Assembly (NCBI GenBank): GCA_963513935.1
Contig: OY740769.1
Coordinates: 108,603,762 to 108,667,761, forward strand
Reading direction: 5' to 3'
DNA length: 64,000 nt
DNA from: Aphrophora alni
Taxonomy: Eukaryota > Arthropoda > Insecta > Hemiptera > Aphrophoridae
The notes under the pieces were generated by a model, which saw only the letters and a program-made list of their open reading frames with translations, had not been told where the DNA came from and did no database searches. The first letter of the stretch is position 1, and each line of letters opens with the position of its first letter. The position numbers were made by a program, and so were the translations under genes. Shown piece by piece: positions 12,218 to 23,734 of the stretch.

Positions 12218-12535
12218 GGTTAGTTCTCTAATACAAATTTTTGTTCAATTTTACAAAATTTGTGTTACAAATATTATTTGTTAAAATAACTTGGATCATT
12301 TCATTAATCAGAAAATTTTCAAAATTGGAAGTGATTTTTTAGCTAATGTTTACAAATTTTCAACTTTAGAGAATTTGAATTGATTATGGGTTTATTCCTT
12401 GAAGATTGAATTTTACAAGGATAAAAAATGTATAAATTTTATTTATTTTTATTTGCGTAAAATGTTATTTTGTGGCTTTTAAATGAAGAAGGCTATATTT
12501 ATGTCAAGCAATTTGAGCCTTTACACAACATTATA

Positions 12536-13860
12536 CGAGGGGGAACCCAAAAGTAATGGGAAACGGGCTGGTGAGGAGAGGGGTGGGCCTGGCCGGTCAG
12601 CCGGACAGGGAGTCTCGAGTCACATTGCTACATGTCATTGTGTGACGTTTTTTCGCTGTGAGTTCATCAGTTCACCTGTGAGATCTTTTTTGTGAAAGAC
12701 TTTTTCTGTTTCGGCGAAAACATAAAATGGCTGACTGCCGGGAGCAAAGTGTGGCTGTGAAATTTTGTTTCCTGTTGGGGAAAATGCCCGCGGAAACTTT
12801 TCTAATGCTTAAAACAGCTTATGGGGAAGCTACTTTAAGTAAAACACGTGTCTACGAGTGATTTCAGTGTTTTAAAAATAGAGAAAGGTCGACTGAAGAA
12901 CAGCCTCTTTCTGGGCACTCTTCAATGTCAAGAACTGACGACAACGTTGAGAAAATCAACACTCTGTTTCGTGAAGACCGTCGTTGATCCATTGATCAAT
13001 TAGTTGAGATGTCTGAGTTGACTTGGAGTTTAATCCAGAGGATTTTATCGGAAGATTTATGCATGAGAAGAGTTACAGCCAAACTTGTTCCACGCCTTCT
13101 CACAGAGAAGCAAAGGGAGCGCCGACTTCATGTCTGTTTCGACCTGCATAATCAGCTGCAAGAGGACCCAGAATTTTTTTCTAAGATTATAACTGGTGAT
13201 GAATCATGGTGTTATGGATATAACCCTGAAACAAAACATCAAACAAGCAAGTGAAAGACAGCTCAGTCTCCTTGCCCAAAAAAATGCCGCATGGTGAAGT
13301 CAAACATCAAGACAATGCTCATTTGTTTCATTGATTGCCGAGGTGTTGTGCATTCAGAATTCGTTCCTCTGGGCCAAACGGTTAACCGAATTTCTACTTG
13401 GAGGTTTTGAAGAGACTGAGGGAGAGCATTCGAAGAAAAAGGGCGGATTTGTGGCACACAGGGGATTGGTTCTTCCATCATGACAACGCACCTGCCCACA
13501 CCGCCCTGTCTCTGAAGCAGTTTTTGACGAAAAACGGTATGACACCCATTGCTCCCCCCCCCCCCCCCTATTCACCGGATCTTGCTCTCTGCGACTTTTT
13601 TTTTGTTCCTCCGACTCAAAAGGAGTATGAAAGGTAAACGTTTTGAGACTCTGGAAGAGGTGAAACAAAAATCGCTGGATGGACTAAAGAACATGCCATT
13701 AAGTGAATATCAACAATGTTTTGAACAATGGCAGAAACGATTACAGAAGTGCATTGCAGTCAATGGTAATTACTTTGAAATTTACCAAAATTTGGTGTAA
13801 AAATATTGAAAAATACAGAAGTTATGACCAAATTCCCGTTTTTTTGGATCCCCCCTTGCA
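12536..13860 (+). mobile_element. mariner element, near full length, decayed
   Basis: Terminal inverted repeats of the cgagggggaacccaaaagt / (minus) tgcaaggggggatccaaaa type, with TA target dinucleotides at both ends. The length of 1325 bp is right for a full mariner. The internal transposase frame is broken by stops and frameshifts. It lies in intron 3 in the same orientation as the host gene. Confidence 0.92.
12727..13800 (+). pseudogene. mariner transposase pseudogene
   Basis: It starts MADCREQSVAVKFCFLLGKM and has the DNA-binding region, the first catalytic Asp in ITGDESWCYGY, the second in FHHDNAPAHTA, and the third in SPDLALCDFFF, as in D,D34D mariner transposases. It is broken by TGA codons after RVYE, after EDRR, and after HQTSK. 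There is at least one frameshift after GQTVN and another after SPDLALCDFFF. A poly-C tract (13554-13567) lengthens the spacing between the second and third Asp. The C-terminus (CIAVNGNYFEIYQNLV) is intact. Not functional. Confidence 0.92.
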
Positions 13861-14036
13861 TATAGCCTATTAATCTCTGAAATATTAGGATAAGTGTGGT
13901 TTATGTTGAAACATTCAGTTAAAAAAAAAAAGTTTCAATTGAACAGTAATTTCATGACAGAGTTAGATATTTTTAGTCTTTAATATTTAATATTTTAATT
14001 TTTTTATTCCTAAATATATTTTCTTTTCGATTATAG

Positions 14037-14159
14037 GTGGATCAACCCAAAGAATTAAGTAACATCAGAATTAGTCCAGATACAAACAAAAGTTCAATAA
14101 TAATGTCACGTTCATTGACAAAGTCATTGACTAATCTTTCAGAATCCATTGTATTGCAG
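14037..14159 (+). CDS. Polycystin-1 family exon 4 of window: ectodomain
   Basis: The acceptor is tcgattatag and the donor is gtatgtta. It has 41 codons in phase 0, starting VDQPKELSNIRISPDTNKSS and ending LTNLSESIVLQ. It contains potential N-glycosylation sequons (NKS, NLS), as expected for an extracellular segment. It lies directly downstream of a decayed mariner, but its text is continuous with the polycystin exons in phase and style, not with the transposase. Confidence 0.8.
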
Positions 14160-14905
14160 GTATGTTACATTAGTATACAAGATATTTACTAATTTAGATT
14201 GTTCTAATACTGGTGCTGGGTTACTACATTTCTCTGTTTTTTGTTTTGAGAGAAATTTGTGGTTCCCTAGAAGGTAAGATAACCAAAAATTATTAAAGAA
14301 TTGGCAACAAATTTTTAATAATAAAAACCAGAGCTCATATGGAGATGGTTTTTGTTAGCTATTTTTTAGTACGAACATATTTCATCGATCATAAACCACA
14401 TTTTCATTTCTAAAGGGTCTATCTGAATTAGAATTTCAATAATTCCTTCTTAAAAGAGCGTACATTAGTTGAACATTGTTCATAGATATTTTCTGTTTGG
14501 TGGTGGTAACCTAATTGATCGAGACAATATTTGTTAAAAAACAAATGTTTGTTGAAGGGCAAACAAAATCTAAACAACTTTATAGTACTTCATGTCCAAG
14601 AATATAAGTTAGTTAAAAATTTCCTATGTGTTTGAAAATATACCTTTACTGTATTTAAGTATTACATATTTTTTCTTTTCTTTTCCAAAAAGTTTGAATA
14701 AATATTGAAAAGTAGAAAAGTACCTTTGAATTATAAAATTGAATTAACAAAAATAATACCCAGATGGTAGCAGGTTAATTTCTCTACAGTGTAATTAAGA
14801 AATCAACAGACTTCAATTTAAATGATTATTTTCATTATTAAAATTTTTTAAGATTCATTATGTAAAAGTTTTCACTGATCTTAATATGAAGATTGATTTT
14901 CACAG
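14160..14905. other. Intron 4 (0.75 kb)
   Basis: AT-rich; no element or gene recognised. Confidence 0.8.
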
Positions 14906-15235
14906 ATTATTTTAATGAAAGAAGATCCCTTTAAATATGACTATAAGGCGTTTTTCCTGAGTACTGAAGTTTTGTCTGTAAGGATTAACCACAAAAAATT
15001 ATCAAGCTCTGGTTTATCAATAAATAGCCTTATGAAACCAATTGATTTATATCTTAAAGTATTACATAAAAATTCGTCAATTATTTCAAGTTCAACAATG
15101 CTACCCAATCCAAACATTGAAGCTGACCATAAAGACTTTGCTGTAACTGTCTATAAAATGGAACCACCGCCTTATCTTGGTGACTGTAAATTATTTGTAA
15201 TTTTCCATGGTTTGAAGGCTAATCTCTCATTACGA
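14906..15235 (+). CDS. Polycystin-1 family exon 5 of window: large GAIN-domain exon
   Basis: This is the longest exon (110 codons, phase 0 at both ends). The acceptor is attttcacag and the donor is gtaagtat. It starts IILMKEDPFKYDY and ends GLKANLSLR. It alternates hydrophobic strands (LSVRINHKKL, DLYLKVLHKN, DFAVTVYKME, CKLFVIFHG) in the way expected for the beta-sandwich subdomain of a GAIN domain. Sequons NSS and NLS are present. A run of T follows the donor, so the open frame drifts a few codons into the intron. Confidence 0.87.
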
Positions 15236-15539
15236 GTAAGTATTTGTGGCATTATAGTTTTTTTTTTTTAATTCAGTAAATAGTTAAAATCATACAATTA
15301 TTAATAAAACTTCTGATAAATTTGTCTGTTTGGAATATAAAGTAAATATGTTAATTAACTTGTGTAACATATGTTTAATTAAATATTTTAAAATCTTCAA
15401 ATTAATATTAAAACAGGAATATAAAGTAAGAAAAGTTTAGAATAGTTAAAAAAAAATCTGTTTAACCATTCAGGGAAGATGTAACATTCCACATTTTTGG
15501 ATTTCATATTGTGTTAGTACCTTGTTCAATATGTTAGGT

Positions 15540-16460
15540 GTAACGAGATATGACGTAATAAACTTTCATCATACAGGTATTGCGATCCCATATTGAAATA
15601 ACGTTTGGACAGATGGACAATGATCCAGAATTGGTTAATGTTACAGAACCATAAATAAATGTAGTTGTATGAATGAAATTTGTCAAATAATAATGTATAG
15701 TTGGAAGAAATCATTGTAAACTTTATTATGAAATTTTATTTAATTAAGAAAAAGAATGAGTCTCCAAATAATATGTAATGTAGTAAATTCAGTGCAGTGT
15801 GTTTTGTGTGATGATACTTATTAACAGACGATTTGCGATTCGTCCGAAATGCCTACCAATAACCATAATTCCTAATCTGGAGGGGCACAGTGTGCTTTTT
15901 GGGAGTTCAATTGCTTTTCATCATTGGATGAGGGAAGTCTTGTTTAGTGCTCTCTTGTCCACAACGAAACATCTCATATGAGAGTAGTATTCATATCTAA
16001 GAACAACACTTCAAAAGAGCAAATGTATCAAAAAGAACAGTTTTTAATTTGAATTTAGTTAAAGTCAGTGCTGGCGTTCTTGGTATGAGGCATATTAAAA
16101 AACTTATTACATATTTTTATATAAAAAAATATATTGGTTATCGTACAGTAAAATATATGATAATGTAAAAAACTAAAGGAACATTCTAGTTCAAATAAAA
16201 TGTAATCTTTAAGGAAAAGATTAATAAACTATCTGGAATTTTTTAACTTAATCTATCATGATTGTTGTAATATGATTTCAAAAATCGAGACATTTCAATA
16301 TCTCAAAGGAAACCAATTTGCAAACTTTATATAGTTTAGTAAAAAAAAAAAGACAGTCTTACACTGTGATTCCTTTTTATCAATTAATTGGAAAACTTTC
16401 CAATAAGTATTGTGAAATAAACTTATTAAAAAGACAGTGATCAGCTGTGATTCCCTTTGT
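15540..16460. repeat. Dispersed repeat family 1, copy A
   Basis: Diverged but collinear with 35300-36170. Shared blocks include gaattggttaatgtta, taaattcagtgcag, cttttcatcattgga-type, gggaagtc(t/c)tgttt, gtcagtgctggc and aaaagacag...ctgtgattcc. Same orientation. It has no coding frame. On the minus strand the block 'atgatgaa(a/g)agcaa' may be the end of a Penelope-type element (inference). Confidence 0.75.
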
Positions 16461-16546
16461 ATATAATTGTTAATTATCCATCTTTTCTGTATTTTGTATG
16501 TATTATAGACAGGATTTTATATATTTTTCATTGTTGTAATTTTAAG

Positions 16547-16551
<5 letters not shown>

Positions 16552-16586
<35 letters not shown>
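16552..16586. repeat. (TA)n microsatellite
   Basis: Uninterrupted TA run. Confidence 0.93.
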
Positions 16587-16590
<4 letters not shown>

Positions 16591-17000
16591 AAGTTAAAAA
16601 AGAAGTATTATTAGAGTAATCTTACGACATCATTTATGAAAACAATACCCAAAAACCTTATATTGCAAAAGAAATAATGCAAATTTAGGTACAGTTTTTT
16701 TCATTAATTCTTCAAGAATAGTGTGTTTATGCGATTGTTCAAAATAACAGAATATAAAACAAACTAATTAATTCATAATATTTTTATTAAAGTAATTTTT
16801 AATTTTGCAAGACTTACATGAATTGCCACTTCTATTATTTATGCCTCTCTGCCTCACTTCATTGTGCGATTTCTTAAAATCTTTTTGGCCTTGTCTGTAA
16901 GGTGTTATTTGTGTCATTTTGGGAAGAACCATATTGAACAATGGACTGGACAGTGATTTTTTTCATTTAAATATTGTATTGTTAAATTATGTCTCGGAAA

Positions 17001-17140
17001 CTATTTATGCTGAAGACCATAGGTACTTGGTGGTATTCCATTTTAAATAAATTAATACAACAATTTTTTAGTATAAACCACAATATTTTAATTGAAACTT
17101 GCCGACTATGGTTTCGCTAGTTAAAGCATTGTCAAGGACT
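17001..17140. repeat. Dispersed repeat family 2, copy A
   Basis: Collinear with 30246-30382: ctatttatgct, tacttggtgg.attcc, tttgctag / ttcgctag, cattgtcaagg. See copy B for the comparison. Confidence 0.75.
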
Positions 17141-18142
17141 TTTACAAGAAAAGTCTCTCTGGTTTATTATTTTTGTAACATGTGTCAGTTTATTGTAAAT
17201 GCAGGTTTTTTAACATCTTGCAACCATAACAGCCAACATTGTATTTTTTTGAAATTTATTTACTCAAGTATTGATTTTATAGAATCTAGTAACTGATTAA
17301 ATAAAAGGAGCAATAAACTTTTTTTTTAAAACTATTCTAGCCTAGGTTTTGGAACATAATCATTTTTATTTCTGTTTTGCTGGAAGTTGTATTTATAATT
17401 TGTTTTTCTTTAGTTTCTAGATATTTTAAAAGAAAGTTTGTTATTTTATAGATTAATAAATATTTCAAATGATTTAAAAATTAAAAGAGAAATTAAAAAT
17501 CAATCTCAAGTTTCAAATTTTCAGGAAAAATTAAGTTAAAACTGCACAATAAAATAAAATTACAGTCGACACTATAATGATAAAATTCTGTTTAACAAGT
17601 ATAAGTATAATTTATAAGCCAGGCTAAAATTTAAGGTTAATTCTTTGCAAGGATTGACCAAAATGTCAGACTAAACTCATTAAAGTGAGGACAATAGGTT
17701 GTTCACCTTGAAAACAGTTAGGGATGCATTTCTTGTCCAGTTGACCAATGTATGTTTTTAACTTGGTGTCATTTGTTGTGTTAGTGTGAAGTTCTATTGA
17801 CATGTGGTTTTCTTGATCATGTTTACCTTAATTGTTTTAACTGCTAAGGCTTGGCTTTAGCCTGGCACTCTTCCCTTTGCTTACTTATTTAAGTTTTTAA
17901 CATAGTCTTAGCTTTGTTGACCCTTTTCATGTTTTATATGTTTAAAGTTTATCACTTTGTAACAAAAGTTGATCCACACTCGAACATATGATGACAAATG
18001 TAATAAATTATACCAAATATAGATTGATGTAAAATATTACAGAAAATAGAATGTTAGCTTTTTGCTAGTCATTAGTGTTTGATTAGTTTGTATACAACCT
18101 TATATATCTGCAAAGTGTACAAAAATTAATTTCGATTTTTAG

Positions 18143-18292
18143 GTGATTTTTCTCCAAGGAATGAGACCCGATTACGACATGATGATTTCTGAATCTCATT
18201 CAGTAACAATTGATTCACCTGATTATACTAAATCTTTTTACAACTCTGACATTAATGATTTTTGTTATCTTGGGTTTATTCCCGGACCAGAA
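18143..18292 (+). CDS. Polycystin-1 family exon 6 of window: GAIN beta-sandwich
   Basis: The acceptor is cgatttttag and the donor is gtaagtat. The 50 phase-0 codons begin VIFLQGMRPDYDMMISESHS and end NDFCYLGFIPGPE. The segment resembles the conserved GAIN stretch ahead of the GPS, where strands alternate with Tyr/Phe-rich turns ('YLGFIPGPE' matches the family's Y-G-I-x-P-type turn). Confidence 0.87.
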
Positions 18293-18722
18293 GTAAGTAT
18301 TTCATATTTCTTTATAAATATATTTTGTTTAACTTTCTAATAATTTTTTTTTGGAAGTACATGATAAAGTTTACTTAAAGATATTGGAATATATATTTAT
18401 TAAAAAAAAAAAATTCTGTTTTCACAACTTTTTAACTCACATAAGTACTATTAACATACGATACATTCCTATATGGTAAATACTCTAATATGAAGTTAAA
18501 ACTGAATGTAATGATTATTGTAAATGAGACATTTTGAAATGATGACATATATTCAAATAAAGAGTACCTAACAGATATTGGCTTAGTTTTAAAATCTTAA
18601 CTTCAAAAATCGTTATGTGTTGCTATACATATTTCTAAACATGGAATATCTAGATAGGCTAAAACTTGGCTTAAATTTAAACCACATTGAGACTGAAGGA
18701 ATGGAATCAAAGAAAAAGTTAA

Positions 18723-18733
18723 ATTTTCGTATT

Positions 18734-18795
<62 letters not shown>

Positions 18796-18806
18796 AATAC
18801 GAAAAT
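18723..18806. repeat. TA microsatellite enclosed in a perfect inverted repeat
   Basis: attttcgtattcc (18723-18735) and its exact complement ggaatacgaaaat (18794-18806) flank a pure (TA)n core, making one long potential hairpin or cruciform. A second stem-loop, ctaataactc-agtg-gagttattag, follows at 18815-18838. Confidence 0.9.
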
Positions 18807-20196
18807 AACTCCATCTAATAACTCAGTGGAGTTATTAGGTAGGGTACTTTAGTGCTGGTGTGGGGCAGTAAAACAGAATAACCTGACCACTCTGTAGAGT
18901 TATTGACTCGAATGGAGTTTAAGCTTAAGTCGAGGGCTGTATTTCATCTCCATTAAAATGTATAATCATTTGTTTCTACTGTTAGTATATTTTTTGATTT
19001 ACCATATTTTGTATTAGGAATTTGCTATTCAGCATGTATTATTTAGGATATAAATTGGAGTAGACTCAGAAATCAATGTGCTGTTCACCAAATCTTACAC
19101 TGGACTAATAAAATCATCACTGTGTTAGGTCAGGGACGAAGGGCATGTGACCTCAAGTTGTGCACCAAATTTGTTGTAGTTCTTGATTGGTGAAGGATGG
19201 GGGAATTTGAATATTATATGATTCTATGCTAAGGGCATATATGTGCTTTTTATCAGTGACATAGCAGATTTTTGATGTGAAGAATTTGTAATTCTTAGAC
19301 CTGATAAAGGGCATAATTTTAGACATTATTCTCATAAATTCAGTGATAAATTTGTATTGGTCGTGGGAATGGCCTTATTATTATTATTATTTATTATAGC
19401 TTTAGAAATGAATTGATCTCTATTTGTTTATGATTGAACTGTCTATCATATAAACATGAAAATAGGTGTATCAGAGCCAAATTATTAACTGGTACGAAGA
19501 TTGGCAAAAAACTGCTTGGTACATGAAATGTTGAAAAAAGTGTATTGATTGGTGTATGAGTGTTTTAGCCCAAGTTACAGTTGGTCGGTCATGTTTCAAG
19601 TGGATGTTGATCAGATACATTGTGTTAAAGGGTCTCAGCCTTAACATACAAATTATGAGAGTGAGCTGACAAGTGAATAAATACTAGTCAGATTGGTGAC
19701 TAATAACTAGAAGAATATGTTGGAAAAAGTCAAATTTCTATCAAAACAATCTCCACCACTAGTATCTGAAGTGAGAAGATGTTTAACCCAACAAAACAGT
19801 TATGTGAGGTTAAAATATATTTATTTATTTCATATTTCAGACAGAAACATAGTAGCAACTAGAATCTGAGCTCTGTATACAGTCACCCAACAGAAAACAA
19901 TACTTTCTTCAAAACATTATATGAAATGTTACTGGTTGTTATGTGAGTGTTAAGGCTGCCCTACATGCACAGATCTGTATGATACACATGTATGCACCAA
20001 CAAAATAAACTTCGTCCCTAAACGCTCAAACATGTAGGAAACAATTACTTCGTCTAACTTGTTGGCACCAACATTAATTGGAACTACACTACAGGAAATG
20101 CTTGACACACTTGTGTGCACATACAAGTTGGGCAACAAGTTAGAGTAATTTTAATTGTTTGTACAAACTTATATCCAGCGTATTGTATGAAACGAC

Positions 20197-20589
20197 ATGT
20201 GTCACCACTACACACATGAATTATGTTGCCTCAAATTTATCTGCGCAAACAGTCTTCTACGTTTAGGGGCAAGATCTGTGCGCAAAACTTGCATGTACAG
20301 ACATGCAATGGACAGACATGAATCAACAGAGGTAATTTGTGGTAAAAATGTAGGCCACAAATTGCGTAATATGAGTAAAATGCAAAGATTAGCGGCTCAA
20401 AAAATAATTAATGACATACTACTTTATGGTGAGTTAGAAACATTGTCTCTTGAATTTGCCACAAAATTTAGCTACTCCGTTGAACATTTTAATCAACAGA
20501 CATTGGTGTCACCTACTATATCCTATACTTCTACACCCGCTAATACTCCAATCTCATTAGAAACGGCAGTTGATTTCTTTAATTTATAA
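20197..20589 (+). pseudogene. Harbinger accessory DNA-binding protein, C-terminal part
   Basis: The useful text is KNVGHKLRNMSKMQRLAAQK then IINDILLYGELETLSLEF. It resembles the C-terminal tail of MADF/Myb-like proteins encoded by Harbinger elements ('V-x-x-x-L-R-x-M-x-x-x-Q-R-x-x-A-x-x-x-I-N-x-I-L'). The DNA-binding N-terminal domain is not visible upstream, so the gene is truncated. The first ATG is not a reliable start. Confidence 0.65.
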
Positions 20590-20593
20590 TTTG

Positions 20594-20875
20594 AACGTAA
20601 TTTTTGTTATTTCATTTTTGATGATATTTTTAATGACTTATTTTAATAAAATACAGATTGTGGTAATTTTTGTTATTTAAGTTTTGATTATTTTTTATTG
20701 AGTGAACTTTCTTAATAAAATACAGATTGTATATGTTTTGTTATTTAACTTTTGATTTTTTTTTTTTTTTAACTAAATAACTTTTTATAAAAATACAGGT
20801 TGTGGTAATTTTTGTTATTTATGTTTTGATTATTTTTATTTAATGAACTTTTTAAATAAAATATACATAGTGATA
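20594..20875. repeat. Imperfect tandem repeat, about 75-80 bp units, ~4 copies
   Basis: Each unit carries tttttgttattt..tttttgatta and aataaaatacag(a/g)ttgt, so each holds a polyadenylation-like AATAAA. It lies between the two convergent partial genes of the Harbinger element, where the lost transposase exon should be. Confidence 0.8.
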
Positions 20876-20882
20876 AAGTAGC

Positions 20883-21347
20883 CTAAATATTTTCGTAATA
20901 ACTCACCTTCATATATTCACGTCTTAAACTTTTGTATATCGCTTGGCATGTTTCTGGTATTATTATACGTAGCGACTGTGGAAAAATTGAACATGAAAAT
21001 TTGAGATCTTCAAAAGATCTTCCTGTAGCAAGGAAACATAATGTCACTATTAGTCTTTCTTCTGCACTAATAGATTTCCTCATTACAGTATCTGCCTTCG
21101 TTATACTCGATTTCGCTTTACTCAGTAAAAAATTAAAATGTGTTTCGTCCATGCGTAAAAAGTTTTTAAGGTCGTCTTGTGCAGAAACCCTTAATTCATT
21201 CAGCAAATTAAAATACGAAAAATTGTCCCGTTGTTTTAACCACTCTTTACACCACTTGCTTCGCTTATTTTTTTGTTTAAAATTGTATATAACTACTACG
21301 GCAGCACTAACATTTCGGTGTGACATAATGACTGGTTGGCACAACAC
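20883..21347 (-). pseudogene. PIF/Harbinger transposase, N-terminal exon only
   Basis: 154 codons. Diagnostic text: FLRMDETHFNFLL, then DTVMRKSISAEERLIVTLCF and LATGRSFEDL, and IIIPETCQAIYKSLRREYMK. This is the HARBI1-type N-terminal region. A consensus donor (AAG|gtgagt) follows REYMK, so the last residues of the frame are intron. The DDE-carrying second exon is missing. The frame runs from MLCQPVIMSHRN; that ATG is plausible but not proven. Confidence 0.9.
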
Positions 21348-22529
21348 TGATCTATACTAGCTCCGTTTAGGGCTCTAATTTGTATGAGTCAAATTCACCG
21401 CTCTCAGTTTTGTATGGACAAAAGTAACAGCCCTAAACGCTATGATTTGTATGTGAAAACAGCGGAAACGAGCAAATCGTTATAACTTTGTTCGAATGCT
21501 CTAGGGGTATTACATACATGTTGACAGAGTTGTTGCTAAAATTCTACAACATCTAATGTCCCTACACAGTCATTTTTATTGGGATAAAATTGTCCATTCA
21601 AACAAGTTGTAGCACAAGTCCTATCGTTTGGTGTTAGTTTCTGTACAGCGATATGTTTACACATACATGTTTATCATACAAATCGTCACGTGTAGGGTCT
21701 GCTTTAGAGATGTGTACTCTTCAAAGTCTGGTGGATATTAAGATATATTGCTTTATTGCAAGTTTGATTTAGTTTATCTTCAGTAGTTGTGGAAATCCTC
21801 CTTTTCATGGTAGTGTATTGGTCGGAATGTTGGATTCCTGTGTAGAAACATTTGAAGTAGTTTGCTGAGACATGGATTGAAAGGGTTTCTTTTTTAAGTA
21901 GACTGAAAGATATAGTTTGGGCAATTAATTCATTGAAAGATTATATGACTGAACTTACCAGACTAAGTAAATATATTTTGCATATTATTATGTAAAATCA
22001 TAGAATCGAACTTAGCTATTTAATCAAACTTTCAATTTATTGCAACTTTACCTTAGAATAGTATGATAATTGATTGAGCAGTTCTGTTCAACAAGTAGGA
22101 TGTAACAATGGTACATTTATGCAGCTCTCTAACTGGACATTGCTTCTTCTCATTGCCTTTCACTCAGCTCTTTACCAAATTGTTTTTAAGATTTGATGTT
22201 TTTTACTGTAGAGAGGATTCAAATGGATGGTGTTTGGACTTTTTTAGAAACAAATCTATAACAAAACAGATGATATCCTGCCCAAAATCAAATGTATGTC
22301 TCTTTTGAGCAGAAAGTTAAATATTTGCTTTCAGTTTCAACAAAAATCAAAAACTCTGAAACAATTGTTAAAACTCATAAAAATAAAAATATTTTTCTTT
22401 TTTATATTGACAAAATTTGGTATTTCTATAATTTTTGAAATTCCAAGCTAAATTGGGGTCAATATTCTTAAAATTAAATTTGAACAAAGCACTATATAAA
22501 TTGTTCTTAGTTTGATTATTGGTAGCTCA

Positions 22530-22590
22530 TAATGCGTCACTGAAGATGGCAAAATTATCGTCGAAATGTGTTTTATAAATATATTTGTGA
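22530..22590 (+). repeat. Hammerhead-like / Penelope-end-like patch
   Basis: gcgtcaCTGAAGA at 22540 is followed by a possible 3-bp helix and GAAA at 22563-22566. The CTGANGA...GAAA spacing is right, but flanking helices I and III do not pair well. At best a relic of a Penelope-type end. Confidence 0.3.
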
Positions 22591-22845
22591 GAAATTGTGT
22601 TCAAGTTTAATTAAACATCTTCAAGTCAAAGTCAATATTAATTTCCTTGTTTTATTTTTCTGGAAAATTTTTGAAGTTTTTTTGAATCTCGATTAATAAC
22701 ATATCGTTACAGTTCATCACTTTTTTTTTCTTCTCTTCTGGTAGTAAAACTATGAACACTCTTGATGAGTTGTAAAATGGATAAGATATTTTAAACAAAA
22801 TTAGAAGAATGTTTCAATATATTCATCCACAAAACTTTGAACATA

Positions 22846-23734
22846 CGAGGTGTGATCGAAAAATATGGTGAGTGAATTTTTATAGCAGCAACTGCTGATG
22901 CTACATCCATTTGAAGTAATAAGTTCGATAACCCATCCTTTGACATAGTCAGTTTCAAGTTTGAACAAGTTGTGACTTGTCAGTCTGCTTCCAGAGTCTG
23001 AAGAGTGAGGTGGTGTTTACTGTGTCTATCAGTTTACATGGAATTAAGGATTGTCTTGAAGCAAATCCAGACTTCATGGCCAATATTATAACTGAAGATG
23101 AAAGTTAGATGTATGGATATGATCCTGAGATGAAAATTCAGAGTTCACAGTGGAAAGTGAGTGACTCTCCTTACCCTAAGAAGGCATGTCAGTTGAAGTT
23201 GAATGTTTAAGGTCATGTTCATTGTTTTTTGATAATGAAGGCGATCAAAGTTCGTTCCAAGGGGAACTATTGTAAACTCCGAATATTACAAGGGTGAACT
23301 GCAATGTTTCCGAAATGATGTACAGAGATAGAGACCAGAAAAATGGGCCACTGGCTTTCTCCTTCATCACGACAATGCAGCGTGCAACATTTCACTTTGA
23401 TCTGTGAATTTTGGCCAAAAATAGTATTCCTGTCTGTCCATATCCGCCTCTTACTCTCCGTATTTAGTACCATGCGACTTATGGCTATTCCCAAAATAAA
23501 AATGGTGATAAAAGGGAAATGTTTTGACACCATTTTCGACTTTGAGAAGTCCTCGACGGAGCAGCGAAGGCTCTTCTGAAAGAAGCCTTCCTTAAATGCT
23601 TCCAGTCATGGAATCAACGTTGGGATAAGTGCATCGCCAAGGAAAGTACTTTGAAGGAGATTAATTCAAATTTGATGTAACCTTATTACTTTGTTTGTAA
23701 TAAAATTATTCATCATATTTTTTATCACAGCTCG
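22846..23734 (+). mobile_element. mariner element, internally deleted
   Basis: Terminal inverted repeats cgaggtgtgatcgaaaaata / (minus) cgagctgtgataaaaaatat, with TA at both ends. At 889 bp it is about 0.4 kb short of a full mariner. A different subfamily from the 12.5-kb copy. Confidence 0.88.
23050..23680 (+). pseudogene. mariner transposase fragment
   Basis: Visible pieces in shifting frames: EANPDFMANIITEDES (first catalytic region, Gly of GDES changed to Glu), MYGYDPEMKIQSSQW, SPYPKKACQLKLN, and late KGKCFDTIFDFEK. Many stops. The N-terminal half (helix-turn-helix region) is deleted. Confidence 0.85.

Larger units (their letters stand above)
9637..14036. other. Intron 3 (4.4 kb)
   Basis: Contains the mariner at 12536-13860 and a TA/GT microsatellite. 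The stretch 9637-12100 is AT-rich with no recognised element. A short plus-strand frame near 9970-10065 (VTDEIRILVLSYWLKSKPIR) has a faint helix-turn-helix look but nothing to support a call. Confidence 0.6.
15236..18142. other. Intron 5 (2.9 kb)
   Basis: Contains copy A of a long dispersed repeat (15540-16460), a (TA)n tract (16552-16586) and copy A of a second, shorter repeat (17001-17140). The rest is AT-rich without recognisable content. Confidence 0.75.
19953..21703. mobile_element. PIF/Harbinger DNA transposon, internally deleted
   Basis: Imperfect terminal inverted repeats aggctgccctacatgca / (minus) agcagaccctacacgtg, continuing with a shared tgtatgata.acatgtatg block. The 3-bp target duplication TTA (19950-19952, 21704-21706) is the PIF/Harbinger signature. 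It contains two divergent partial genes, a MADF/Myb-type accessory frame (+) and the transposase N-terminus (-), the usual two-gene layout. The catalytic 3' exon is gone, so it is nonautonomous. Confidence 0.9.

Noticed and set aside
13263..13668. Minus-strand frames in the mariner
   Set aside because: Antisense shadows of the transposase pseudogene.
18617..18808. Open frame with a long Tyr-Ile run
   Set aside because: Translation of the (TA)n microsatellite.
20932..21360. Plus-strand 142-codon frame
   Set aside because: It is the antisense shadow of the Harbinger transposase exon.
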